Source: Taibaiella lutea
Lineage (GTDB): Bacteria > Bacteroidota > Bacteroidia > Chitinophagales > Chitinophagaceae
Assembly (NCBI RefSeq): GCF_008629695.1
Contig: NZ_VWSH01000001.1
Location: forward strand, 771,990 to 835,989
DNA: 64,000 nt
Reading direction: 5' to 3'
The stretch's first letter is position 1. Each line of letters starts with the position of its first letter. Below, piece after piece: positions 56,186 to 64,000 of the stretch. The notes beneath the pieces were generated by a model, which saw nothing but the letters and a program-made list of their open reading frames with translations, ran no database searches and had not been told where the DNA came from. The position numbers were made by a program, and so were the translations under genes.

Positions 56186-57002
56186 AATCTGAGACAGCCT
56201 TAATTAAAGAATTCAGGCGAAAAGTGAATGTCATTCCAATGCTGATATACACAGGAAAATTGCCTGCAATTTTTGCATTATTAATCTGATTGGCCGCTCC
56301 CACCTGAATATTTCCTTTAAAAAACTTATAGCCTCCTTCGAAATTAAAAAACGGCTCAAAAAATACATATATAGGCGCTGTCACATCCTTGCCACTATTC
56401 CCTATTTCATATTTCAATTGTGGATCGGGCGCTTTAAAATCATAAAAAGTCAGGAAAGCTGTCCTGAATCCACCGGACAATGTGAAATAGTTGCCAAGCT
56501 TAAAACCTAAAGCGGGCTGAATGAAAAAACGATTATATTTTGTATCATAATTATACTGCGGATTTGTAATCCCCACGCGGTTCAAAGATCCGTTACCATA
56601 TCCGCCATATGCCTCAACAAATCCTTTGCTACCGATTGTGTCATAGTAACCAACCCCTATTTCCCAACGCTTTCCGTTAAAACGGCCACCAATCTGCTCT
56701 ATTCCCCAAAAGCCGCCACCATCGTTTTCATGAATGACCCTGTCGTTTATCCATCGGTAAGAAGCAATAATACCAAAATGGTTTACAGGAGAAAATGCAA
56801 GATCAATACTGGAACCAACGCTGCTGTTTTCTTCTGAATTATCATTAGCCTGAGGCTTCATTGAAAAAGTTGCTTTGGCTTCCAGCGCTTTTGTTAATCC
56901 TGGAGAATTAGCTCTGTCCGGGAAATACATTTTTTGCTGGCAAGATGAAATTCCTATAATTAAAAGGAGAAGAATAAAGCCTTGTAGTAATTTTCTATTC
57001 AT
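56178..57002 (-). CDS. Hypothetical outer-membrane beta-barrel lipoprotein
   Basis: 274 residues from the ATG at 57002 (MNRKLLQGFILLLLIIGISSC); the upstream part of the frame lacks a signal. After the lipobox the protein has alternating aromatic strands (GFVEAYGGYGNGSLNRVG, RFFIQPALGFKLGNYFTLSGG) ending with IYISIGMTFTFRL-type strands, consistent with a small barrel. Not assigned to a family. Confidence 0.65.
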   Translation of the reverse strand: MNRKLLQGFILLLLIIGISSCQQKMYFPDRANSPGLTKALEAKATFSMKPQANDNSEENSSVGSSIDLAFSPVNHFGIIASYRWINDRVIHENDGGGFWGIEQIGGRFNGKRWEIGVGYYDTIGSKGFVEAYGGYGNGSLNRVGITNPQYNYDTKYNRFFIQPALGFKLGNYFTLSGGFRTAFLTFYDFKAPDPQLKYEIGNSGKDVTAPIYVFFEPFFNFEGGYKFFKGNIQVGAANQINNAKIAGNFPVYISIGMTFTFRLNSLIKAVSDFI

Positions 57003-57087
57003 AAACGGCGGATTAGTGATTTGTAAGATAGACGAAATATTAAAGATGAACATTAGTCCGGCTATTAAAATTATGTTAGCATATATA

Positions 57088-57127
57088 GCAGGAAGCGCTT
57101 TGGGAGATTTCCCAAAGCGCTTCCTGC
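57088..57127. terminator. Strong terminator after the acyl-CoA dehydrogenase-like gene
   Basis: An 18-bp perfect stem (GCAGGAAGCGCTTTGGGA) with a 4-base loop. It lies 12 bp past the stop of the minus-strand gene at 57140. Confidence 0.85.
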
Positions 57128-57139
57128 CGGTTTTGAAAA

Positions 57140-58249
57140 TTAATTTACCTCACACATTGGCGACAGCAAATAATGTTGACTTACAACAGCTGCATCTCTC
57201 CAGATTTTATTCATTTCGTTTTGCTCTGAAACTATATTCAATCCGCAAAGGGGATATAATTCATAAATCAACTGCCTGGAAAGCTTTGCAGCACTATTTA
57301 CCGACTTACGGAAATCCAAAATTAAATCTTCCGGAGGCGTTTCCTTTCTTTCATAATAATCCCAAACACTATCCAATAGATTATACATTTTCAATCTTGC
57401 TTCCAGAAAATTGGAAGAGGCTTTTTGGAATATAGTTTGCGCCACGTCATCTTCAGACAAATAAACAGTGCCGTGCAATGGCTTTTTCGCTTTTGCCAGC
57501 GCCTCATAAGACTCCATGAAATGCATAGCCAGGCCTGTTATCATACTGGTCATATTTATTTCAGCCAGATATAAAAAGGGGAAATGATAAACAGTACCAT
57601 CGGCAAATGCAGAAGGCTTTTTAAGATCAAATACAAATTCGTCATTCACAAAAACATCATTAATCTCGAAATCATTACTTGAGGTAGCTTTCAGACCAAT
57701 GGCTTTCCAGTTTTTATGATTGGTTGCATTTGCCTTCGGAACGATAAACGAACGGAACATGGGTTGCCCCTCTTCTACAAGCACAGCGCCGGATTCATCC
57801 AGTAGCAAAGCATTGGCAGTAAAATGTGTTGCATGATTGGCTCCGCTTGCATATTTCCAACGGCCGGTAAGTTTATAGCCTCCTGTTGTTTTAATTGCCC
57901 TGCCTCTGACTGCACCGCTTCCTGCACAACAGGTTTTGCGATGATCAAAGATATTTTTAGAAACTACTTCATTCAAATAGCCTGAAAACATATTAGCTCC
58001 TGCTCCTAAATTGACACACCATCCTACATTGGCATCAGCATAAGCCAATGCTTCAAAAAGTTGAACAGCCTGCGACAATGTGTATTCCAGGCCGCCGCTT
58101 TTCTTCGGAACCAAAACCTGAAACCATCTTTCCTTATAAATCAAATCCAGTGTTTCCTTTGGCAAACTCCTCAGTTCTTCCGTTTCAAATGCTCTCTGGC
58201 GAAGACTATCAATGATTTGTCCGGATATTATTTCTGTTGGATGAAGCAT
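57140..58249 (-). CDS. Acyl-CoA dehydrogenase-family protein
   Basis: 369 residues. N-terminal helical domain with LVPKKSGGLEYTLSQAVQLFEALAYADANVGW, then a beta domain (GGYKLTGRWKYASGANHATHF), then a C-terminal helical bundle. The usual Glu base of acyl-CoA dehydrogenases is not clear to me, and the pattern also fits flavin-dependent monooxygenases of the HsaA/DszC type. Substrate unknown. Confidence 0.8.
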   Translation of the reverse strand: MLHPTEIISGQIIDSLRQRAFETEELRSLPKETLDLIYKERWFQVLVPKKSGGLEYTLSQAVQLFEALAYADANVGWCVNLGAGANMFSGYLNEVVSKNIFDHRKTCCAGSGAVRGRAIKTTGGYKLTGRWKYASGANHATHFTANALLLDESGAVLVEEGQPMFRSFIVPKANATNHKNWKAIGLKATSSNDFEINDVFVNDEFVFDLKKPSAFADGTVYHFPFLYLAEINMTSMITGLAMHFMESYEALAKAKKPLHGTVYLSEDDVAQTIFQKASSNFLEARLKMYNLLDSVWDYYERKETPPEDLILDFRKSVNSAAKLSRQLIYELYPLCGLNIVSEQNEMNKIWRDAAVVSQHYLLSPMCEVN

Positions 58250-58349
58250 GTAATGTAAATTGGTTTTGACGGATTCAGACGCCGTTTGGTCATTGAGGTT
58301 ATCTAAATGATAAATCGGTAAATGGGTATTTTAATCGGATGATATTATG

Positions 58350-60566
58350 TTAAAATCTCAAATTCACACCTAATAAAAAGTTGAACCCTGCTTGCGGATA
58401 ATAATAATTCTGAGTGGTTAATGTACCATCAGACTGATAACTGAAAGTATAACCGTTGGATTCGTATTTTTTGTTCAAAACATTGTTCAATGCCAATGAA
58501 ATGCCGAGTTCCTTTACAATATTTGTCTTAACGGTATAACGCAACCTTACATCCGCTAAACCATATGGATTGATGCTTCTGTCTTTGTTAGTCGTATTAT
58601 CCATATATTGGCGTCCGACATATTTACCCAATAAATCAATAAAGAATGATTGGTTATTCAAAAGCTTTTTCAATGGTTCAAATGTTGCTGTTCCACCGGC
58701 AATCACACTTGGAGAAAAAGCTATATCAGTAGATTTATAAGTATTTACAATTTGTCCGTTGCCATCATAATTATCTATGTATTCCGTAAAGTTTTTGATT
58801 TTATTGCTGGATAATGTTGCATTTGCCTGAATATTTATCCATTCAATGGGACGCCAATGCGCAGTCAGTTCTATGCCGGCTCTATAACTATTAGGAACAT
58901 TTTGACGCACATAAGAACCTACATCATTGATTTTGCCTGTAAGTATCAACTGGTCCTTGTATTGCATATAATAAAAATTCGCTCCCAAGCCATATTTATA
59001 ACCTCCCCATTGGTAACCGGCTTCTGCATCATACAATGATTCGGATTTAGGAAGCTGGTTAGGCGATGCCTCGAAATCATCTCTGTTAGGTTCTTTATTA
59101 GCAACTGCAAAAGAAGCATAAGCCTTGCTTTGAACGTTGTTATTATGAGCAGCTATATAACTTAAGCCAACCTTAGGATTAAAGAAATTGTAAGTAACAT
59201 CAGGCATTAAATCAGGATTTCCCTCAAACCCGTTTATCTGATAGCCCACCCTCCTGTATTGCAAATCAGCAAACAAGTACCAATGTTCAGCAAATTGCTG
59301 TTGTAATTTGGAATAGATACTAAAATCGGTTTTATGAGCCGTAAGGTTATACCACCTGTAGTTATCAGGAATGCCATAATCTGCCCAGGTTACAAAGCCA
59401 TAATGCTTTGCATCATAACGATTATAACCACCACCAATAATCCATTGCGTTTTATTTTTCTGATAAACAAAAGAATAAATACCGCCAAAATAATAATTAT
59501 CCAGCCATAACTGACGTGTTAAGTTTGTACTGCCGAATGTATCGCCTTTAGGCGTAACAAAATCCTGTAATCCATAATCAGAAAAGGGTTCGTCTAATTT
59601 GTATTCATTATAAAAACCTTTCCCTCTTGTCAGGAACAAAGCTGCATGAGCGCTCCAGTTTGTATTGATTTCCTGGTCAAAAAACAATTGATAATAGTCC
59701 TGCTGATAATTATCTGTCTGGTCATTATAGTAAGTCCCATCCGCCTTTAAGCCAAGCTCATTATAGGTTCTGTTTGTTTGTAAAGAATCTTGCGGAACAC
59801 CGTTCCATGCCTGGCCTGTCTTTTCTTTTCCTGTAAATAAATTAAAACGCAGTGCGGTTTTTTCATTTTTTGAGGTCCAGCCACCGGTAAACTGAAAAGC
59901 TTTCATATCGGAAGAAGAACGGTCGATATAGCCATCAGAACTGATTTTAGACGCGCGCACATCAAATTGAAAACCATTTTTCATCAATCCCGTTCCTGCT
60001 TTAACCGTATGTTTCCACGTAGTAAAAGAACCGAATGAATTATTGGCTTCGGCATAAGGCTGCTTGTCCTGAGACAAATTACTGAGATTTACAGAAGCTC
60101 CGAATGCACCGGCGCCGTTGGTAGAAGAACCCACACCGCGTTGCACCTGAATACTGTTGGTTGAAGAAAGTAAATCAGGAAAATCAACAAAAATGGCTCC
60201 CTGCGATTCGGCATCGTTTACCGGGATACCATTGATGGTAAAATTAATACGGGAGGCATCCGTTCCGCGAATACGAATTCCGGTATAACCTACACCTGCA
60301 CCTGCATCAGAAGTGATGACGGTTGACGGCGTCTGATTTAAAATATATGGAATATCCTGTCCTAAGTTCTGGGATTTTATATCCTTTTCATTCAAATTAG
60401 AAACGGCATAAGGCGACTTGTCGTTTACACGTACTGCCCTGATTTCAACAGGAATCAATTCCTGTTGTGTGAATGACTTTGAGGTGTCTGTATCCTGCGC
60501 CTGCGCTGCAATGGAAAGAAAGGTAGCTGCTAATGTAAGCAAAGCCGGATGTTGATTTTTTATCAT
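58350..60566 (-). CDS. TonB-dependent receptor under TPP control
   Basis: 738 residues: signal (IAAQA), a plug domain (VNDKSPYAVSNLNEKDIKSQ, GIRIRGTDASRINFTINGIP, RGVGSSTNGAGAFGASVNLS) and a long barrel ending in LLGVNLRF. The TPP riboswitch upstream suggests uptake of thiamine, its phosphates or a precursor across the outer membrane. No inner-membrane thiamine permease is next to it. Confidence 0.9.
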   Translation of the reverse strand: MIKNQHPALLTLAATFLSIAAQAQDTDTSKSFTQQELIPVEIRAVRVNDKSPYAVSNLNEKDIKSQNLGQDIPYILNQTPSTVITSDAGAGVGYTGIRIRGTDASRINFTINGIPVNDAESQGAIFVDFPDLLSSTNSIQVQRGVGSSTNGAGAFGASVNLSNLSQDKQPYAEANNSFGSFTTWKHTVKAGTGLMKNGFQFDVRASKISSDGYIDRSSSDMKAFQFTGGWTSKNEKTALRFNLFTGKEKTGQAWNGVPQDSLQTNRTYNELGLKADGTYYNDQTDNYQQDYYQLFFDQEINTNWSAHAALFLTRGKGFYNEYKLDEPFSDYGLQDFVTPKGDTFGSTNLTRQLWLDNYYFGGIYSFVYQKNKTQWIIGGGYNRYDAKHYGFVTWADYGIPDNYRWYNLTAHKTDFSIYSKLQQQFAEHWYLFADLQYRRVGYQINGFEGNPDLMPDVTYNFFNPKVGLSYIAAHNNNVQSKAYASFAVANKEPNRDDFEASPNQLPKSESLYDAEAGYQWGGYKYGLGANFYYMQYKDQLILTGKINDVGSYVRQNVPNSYRAGIELTAHWRPIEWINIQANATLSSNKIKNFTEYIDNYDGNGQIVNTYKSTDIAFSPSVIAGGTATFEPLKKLLNNQSFFIDLLGKYVGRQYMDNTTNKDRSINPYGLADVRLRYTVKTNIVKELGISLALNNVLNKKYESNGYTFSYQSDGTLTTQNYYYPQAGFNFLLGVNLRF

Positions 60567-60702
60567 AATCGCAAATTGATTTTAACAATTTCTCAAAGCA
60601 AAGAGCCTTGAACCAATAAAATTTTAAGCGACGATAACAGACACGGATTGTCTTTCATCGAAACTCAAAAAATTCAATAAGGTAAGATTGGAAAAACCAT
60701 TT

Positions 60703-60787
60703 ACTTACCATTCCTAACCGGCATTATCCGGTCAAGGTTCTACGGGTTTGATCTCAGCCTGATAGTAAGGCACCCCGTGGTTTCTCT
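60703..60787 (-). ncRNA. TPP riboswitch (THI element)
   Basis: On the minus strand the core reads CACGGGGTGCC, then GGCTGAGAT, AACCCGTAGAACC, CCGGATAATGCCGG and TTAGGAA, the thiamine-pyrophosphate riboswitch consensus. It precedes the TonB receptor by about 136 bp. One difference from the usual CCTGA sequence, CCTTGA, is noted. The 347-bp gap 60567-60913 also holds a promoter box and a terminator. Confidence 0.95.
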
Positions 60788-60839
60788 TATAATTTCTAAC
60801 GAAATATTTTTTCTAAGAGTTTTTGTAATTATTACGCTG

Positions 60840-60847
60840 CAAAGGTA
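60840..60847 (-). promoter_or_regulatory. -7 promoter box of the riboswitch transcript
   Basis: TACCTTTG on the minus strand fits TAnnTTTG. It is about 55 bases upstream of the riboswitch core. Confidence 0.45.
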
Positions 60848-60878
60848 AATGCTATTTTAACACATTTCCAAGAAAAAA

Positions 60879-60907
60879 AATGGTTTTGATAAAAAATCAA
60901 AACCATT
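60879..60907 (-). terminator. Terminator of the PAP2-like gene
   Basis: AATGGTTTTGAT pairs with ATCAAAACCATT; on the minus strand TTTTTTTTC follows. It begins 6 bp after the stop at 60914. Confidence 0.85.
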
Positions 60908-60913
60908 CTAAAA

Positions 60914-61564
60914 TCAGTTATTCGCCTGCGTAAGCTTTTTCCCTGCCAGAAAACATAAATAGGTTAGCGGAATGGCAGCGACCACATCAACGGTATAATG
61001 CACATGCTGCAACAATACCAGGATTCCTACGGTAATAGTCGATATTAAGGCAAGTATCTTGTCTTCTTTTTTAGGCAAACATAAAAAGTATAAAAACTGC
61101 GAAGAAGTATGACCGGAAAAAAACAAATCCTTTGTAACGAAATGAGATTTACCGTAAAAGAAATTGGATATAGGATCTATTAACGGAATAAGCCCATGCG
61201 GTGGGTTCAATGGCACCAGAGAAATAGTCAACATCCTGAATAAAGTCAATATGGTGAAGCTATACAGGCTTGTAAGAAACAATTGCGGTTGTTTTACGCA
61301 TCTTACAATTACCAATGCAGTAATACCCCAGATGCAGATAAATATCGGAACAGAAGCGTCAAAAGGCTTTACATTATCGATGATAAAGTCCTTTAGCAGC
61401 CTGCCGTCTCTTTGTTCAATATGCTGGAAGAAATAAGGGAACACACATAATATTGCTACAAAAACTATTGAAACAATAATGAGCCTGATTTTGAAGAAAT
61501 CATCTTTTAATGCCGCTTTCCATGTCAGAGATTCCGTATTATTATCGTTACTAAAAGATAACAT
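60914..61564 (-). CDS. PAP2-related protein, sphingomyelin-synthase-like
   Basis: 216 residues with about six membrane helices. FFSGHTSSQFLYF and HYTVDVVAAIPLTYLC match motifs of the PAP2_C family: the SGHT and the HYTxDV catalytic triad residues (His, His, Asp) of sphingomyelin/ceramide phosphotransferases. Bacteroidota make sphingolipids, so a lipid head-group transferase is plausible. Activity is not shown. Confidence 0.82.
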   Translation of the reverse strand: MLSFSNDNNTESLTWKAALKDDFFKIRLIIVSIVFVAILCVFPYFFQHIEQRDGRLLKDFIIDNVKPFDASVPIFICIWGITALVIVRCVKQPQLFLTSLYSFTILTLFRMLTISLVPLNPPHGLIPLIDPISNFFYGKSHFVTKDLFFSGHTSSQFLYFLCLPKKEDKILALISTITVGILVLLQHVHYTVDVVAAIPLTYLCFLAGKKLTQANN

Positions 61565-61682
61565 GCTTTGAAATAAAATAAAAAGTCAAAAGTCAAAATT
61601 CAAAAAAACAAAGTGTTGAATTTTAACCGTTGAATACTATTACTTGAAAAAATAAAATCGATTTGTGTCTGCAAAGATGCGA

Positions 61683-62327
61683 TTAGTTTTTCAATGTAGC
61701 CTGAAAATATTTACAGCCTTGCTGTAAACCACATATTTCACATTTGGGGCTACGCGCCACACAAACGTACCTTCCATGGAGGATAAGCCAATGATGTGCT
61801 TTGTGAATCAACTCTTTAGGAAAGAATTTTATCAGTTGTTGTTCTGCCTGCAACGGCGTTTTTGCCTGTAAAGTCAGGCCGATTCTTGCAGAAACCCTGA
61901 AAACATGTGTGTCAACAGCCATATTCGGCTGTTCGTCAATGACAGAGGTAATTACATTGGCCGTTTTCCTGCCTACACCGGGTAGTTTTATCAACTCTTC
62001 CACCTTCAAAGGTACCTCTCCATTAAAATCAGCAACGAGCATCTGTGCCATTCCGATTAAGTGTTTGGTCTTATTATTGGGATAGCTTATGCTCTTTATA
62101 ATAGGGAACAATTCATCAAAAGTAGCTTTGGCAAGGCTTTCCGCATCAGGAAATTTTGCAAAAATAACAGGCGTAGTGAGATTTACACGTTTGTCGGTAC
62201 ATTGGGCAGAAAGTATGACAGCGACTAAAAGCTGAAACGGGTTATCATATAACAATTCCGTTTCGGCTTCAGGAGCGTGTTCGCTGAAATAATCAATAAC
62301 AAACTGATATCTGTCTTTGCGGGTCAT
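61683..62327 (-). CDS. nth: Endonuclease III
   Basis: 214 residues. Glycosylase/AP lyase for oxidised pyrimidines. The helix-hairpin-helix is LPGVGRKTANVI with the catalytic Lys; the catalytic Asp is in VDTHVFRVSARIGL. The 4Fe-4S ligands follow the C-x6-C-x2-C-x5-C pattern (CVARSPKCEICGLQQGC). Confidence 0.95.
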   Translation of the reverse strand: MTRKDRYQFVIDYFSEHAPEAETELLYDNPFQLLVAVILSAQCTDKRVNLTTPVIFAKFPDAESLAKATFDELFPIIKSISYPNNKTKHLIGMAQMLVADFNGEVPLKVEELIKLPGVGRKTANVITSVIDEQPNMAVDTHVFRVSARIGLTLQAKTPLQAEQQLIKFFPKELIHKAHHWLILHGRYVCVARSPKCEICGLQQGCKYFQATLKN

Positions 62328-62365
62328 TTTGTTTACTATGAATGATAAATATACATCTCTTAAAA

Positions 62366-62398
62366 AAAATTGACAACTTTTAGAAAGTTGTCAATTTT
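62366..62398. terminator. Hairpin after pyrH, GTTGTCAAC family
   Basis: Arms AAAATTGACAACTTT and AAAGTTGTCAATTTT around a TAG loop. It lies 36 bp after the pyrH stop and before nth. Confidence 0.8.
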
Positions 62399-62434
62399 AA
62401 TAATGTCTTGTAATCTTGTCGTGGCAAGAAAGAT

Positions 62435-63145
62435 TTATTTTACTAATGTTCCTACATTTTTACCGCTCACAACATCGGTAAGATTGCCAACTTTATTCAT
62501 ATCAAAAACAATAATCGGCAAATTATTTTCCTGACACAATGTAAATGCCGTCATATCCATAACCTTCAGGCCGCGGCCGATTACTTCTGCAAAACTGATG
62601 GTTTCATAACGTGTTGCATCGGGGTTTTTCTCAGGATCTTCTGTATAAATGCCATCTACACGCGTACCTTTCAAAATTACATTGGCATTGATTTCAATGG
62701 CACGTAATGAACCCGCTGTATCGGTTGTGAAATAAGGATTTCCCGTACCGGCACCAAAGATTACCACACGGCCTTTTTCCAGATGGCGGATAGCGCGGCG
62801 ACGGATATATGGTTCTGCAATCTGCTCCATTTTAATAGCACTTTGCAAACGCGTTTTTACACCCACCTGCTCCAATGCAGCTTGTAATGCCATACCATTA
62901 ATAACGGTTGCAAGCATGCCCATATAATCCCCCTGAGCTCTTTCGATGCCCGTTTCTGCTTCGTTCATGCCACGATAAATATTTCCACCGCCAATCACGA
63001 TAGCCACCTGTACACCCAGGTCCGTAATAGCCTTGATGTCGTTTGCATATTGTGAAAGCATTTGAGGGTCCAAACCATAATTACGTTCGCCCATTAAAGA
63101 TTCGCCTGAAAGCTTTAGTAAAATTCTGTTGTACTTTGGTAGCAT
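62435..63145 (-). CDS. pyrH: UMP kinase
   Basis: 236 residues of the amino-acid-kinase fold. [25 protein letters not shown] and [12 protein letters not shown] are the UMP and ATP sites. It phosphorylates UMP to UDP. Full length. Confidence 0.95.
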   Translation of the reverse strand: MLPKYNRILLKLSGESLMGERNYGLDPQMLSQYANDIKAITDLGVQVAIVIGGGNIYRGMNEAETGIERAQGDYMGMLATVINGMALQAALEQVGVKTRLQSAIKMEQIAEPYIRRRAIRHLEKGRVVIFGAGTGNPYFTTDTAGSLRAIEINANVILKGTRVDGIYTEDPEKNPDATRYETISFAEVIGRGLKVMDMTAFTLCQENNLPIIVFDMNKVGNLTDVVSGKNVGTLVK

Positions 63146-63193
63146 GAGGATGTTTCTGAAATATATAAATGAAATTTTTCTCTATTTTATCAA

Positions 63194-64000
63194 CTATAAA
63201 AAACGGTCGCCTTTATTACGCTTGGCTTCGGAAAGATAATCTTTAATTTGCCCTTCTTTATTTCTTTCGCACACCAGCAAAACTTCCGGCGTATCAATAA
63301 TAATGTATTGTTCCAGTCCCTGCAGTATAACCAACTTATGTTCAGGCGCCTTAACCATACATCCCGAAGCATCTATCACCATAACATTTTTACCATAAAC
63401 GGCATTGCCCAGATAATCTTTTTCCGAATGTTCATAAACAGACTCCCAGGTTCCCAAATCGCTCCATCCAAATCTGGAAGTAACAATAGAAACATTACGC
63501 ACTTTTTCCATGATGGCATAATCAATAGAAATGTTGGTGCATTGCGCATACAGCATTTCCATGGCTTTGGCTTCCTTTGGCGTGTTTAACACATCTTTTG
63601 CCTGGACGAAAACATCATTCAGCTCGGGAAGGTATTCTTCCAGCACTTTAATGAAGGTCTTTACATTCCATGCAAAAATGCCTGAGTTCCAGAGAAAATC
63701 GCCGGAACGCAAAAAGGTGCGCGCAATATCAAGATTAGGTTTTTCCACAAAGGTTTTTACTTTATGAAAAGTATCTTCCTGATCTTTATGTTCGTATTGA
63801 ATATAACCGTATTTGGTATCAGGCCTTGTGGGCTTAATGCCGATTGTTGCAATATTGGGGTGATGCGCAACATAATCAAGCGTTTCAAAAACCTGTTGCT
63901 GAAAATTGCGGTCATTTGTAATCAGATGATCGGCCGGGGTAATAATTATATTGGCATCGGGATTGATGGCGAGTATCTTATGTGAAATATAAGCGGCGCT
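63194..64000 (-). CDS. manC: Mannose-1-phosphate guanylyltransferase (C-terminal part)
   Basis: 269 residues are visible; the frame is open to the end of the window and the start lies beyond. The visible part has TPADHLI, GIKPTRPDTKYGYIQY, FVEKP and FLWNSGIFAWNVK, and ends with the short catalytic domain (no C-terminal isomerase), so it is the single-function type. It makes GDP-mannose for polysaccharide. It is 48 bp upstream of pyrH on the same strand. Confidence 0.9.
   Translation of the reverse strand, partial: SAAYISHKILAINPDANIIITPADHLITNDRNFQQQVFETLDYVAHHPNIATIGIKPTRPDTKYGYIQYEHKDQEDTFHKVKTFVEKPNLDIARTFLRSGDFLWNSGIFAWNVKTFIKVLEEYLPELNDVFVQAKDVLNTPKEAKAMEMLYAQCTNISIDYAIMEKVRNVSIVTSRFGWSDLGTWESVYEHSEKDYLGNAVYGKNVMVIDASGCMVKAPEHKLVILQGLEQYIIIDTPEVLLVCERNKEGQIKDYLSEAKRNKGDRFL

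Noticed and set aside
56875-57435. 186-residue plus-strand ORF
   Set aside because: It spans the opposite strand of two real genes and the terminator between them.

Overview
The window looks like a chromosomal segment of a Bacteroidota bacterium, most likely order Chitinophagales (Chitinophagaceae-like). The signs are the gliding gene gldA, a T9SS type B (CHU_C-like) domain, DUF4468 and DUF4846 proteins, a huge alpha-2-macroglobulin lipoprotein, a LytTR two-component system with a beta-propeller sensor, TonB-dependent transport, and several TAnnTTTG promoter boxes upstream of genes with no Shine-Dalgarno sequence. The DNA is moderately AT-rich, and many genes end in perfect AT-rich hairpins. 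The lineage is inferred from gene content only; there is no rRNA gene in the window.

Layout. 1-5.5 kb: the tail of a DUF3857/transglutaminase-type protein, small lipoproteins, a 3-oxoadipyl-CoA-type thiolase, a DUF4468 protein and kbl. 5.7-17.4 kb: an envelope block with an alpha-2-macroglobulin (thioester GCVEQ) and penicillin-binding protein 1C, which are neighbours in many bacteria; here a convergent/divergent LytTR regulator and sensor kinase sit between them. 17.4-30.6 kb: mostly housekeeping genes (zinc metallopeptidase, gldA, fabD, parAB, UbiA-like prenyltransferase, pabB, purA) plus a complete-looking subclass B1 metallo-beta-lactamase. 30.6-38.3 kb: a repeat-rich accessory stretch with an AraC regulator, a TetX-like monooxygenase, a 237-residue protein of unknown function, a methyltransferase and an M28/glutaminyl cyclase-like peptidase, all set among palindromes, duplicated gene tails and a 420-bp array of 21-bp units. 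38.3-48.7 kb: rarA, recQ, nucleotide-sugar enzymes, pyrB, pyrR, pdxH and an unlisted 47-residue membrane protein overlapping pdxH.

48.7-53.3 kb is a decayed mobile element inserted at the 3' end of a tRNA-Lys(CTT) gene. It has a 22-bp att-like direct repeat at each end, a broken tyrosine integrase next to one end, an N-acetylmuramidase (endolysin) remnant, two tail-fibre-like genes sharing a leader, and a CHU_C-like lipoprotein. 53.4-64 kb returns to core genes: ccmB, a nitroreductase, a heptose nucleotidyltransferase/phosphatase pair, an acyl-CoA dehydrogenase-like protein, a TonB receptor under a TPP riboswitch, a sphingomyelin-synthase-like PAP2 protein, nth, pyrH and the C-terminal part of manC.

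The most unusual structures are two strictly 21-bp-periodic, sequence-diverged arrays (3268-3519 and 34391-34810); the larger lies directly between an AraC regulator and the unknown 237-residue gene. Second is a recurrent arrangement in which the 3' tail of a gene is duplicated next to a GC-rich palindrome (three loci between 30.9 and 38.2 kb).
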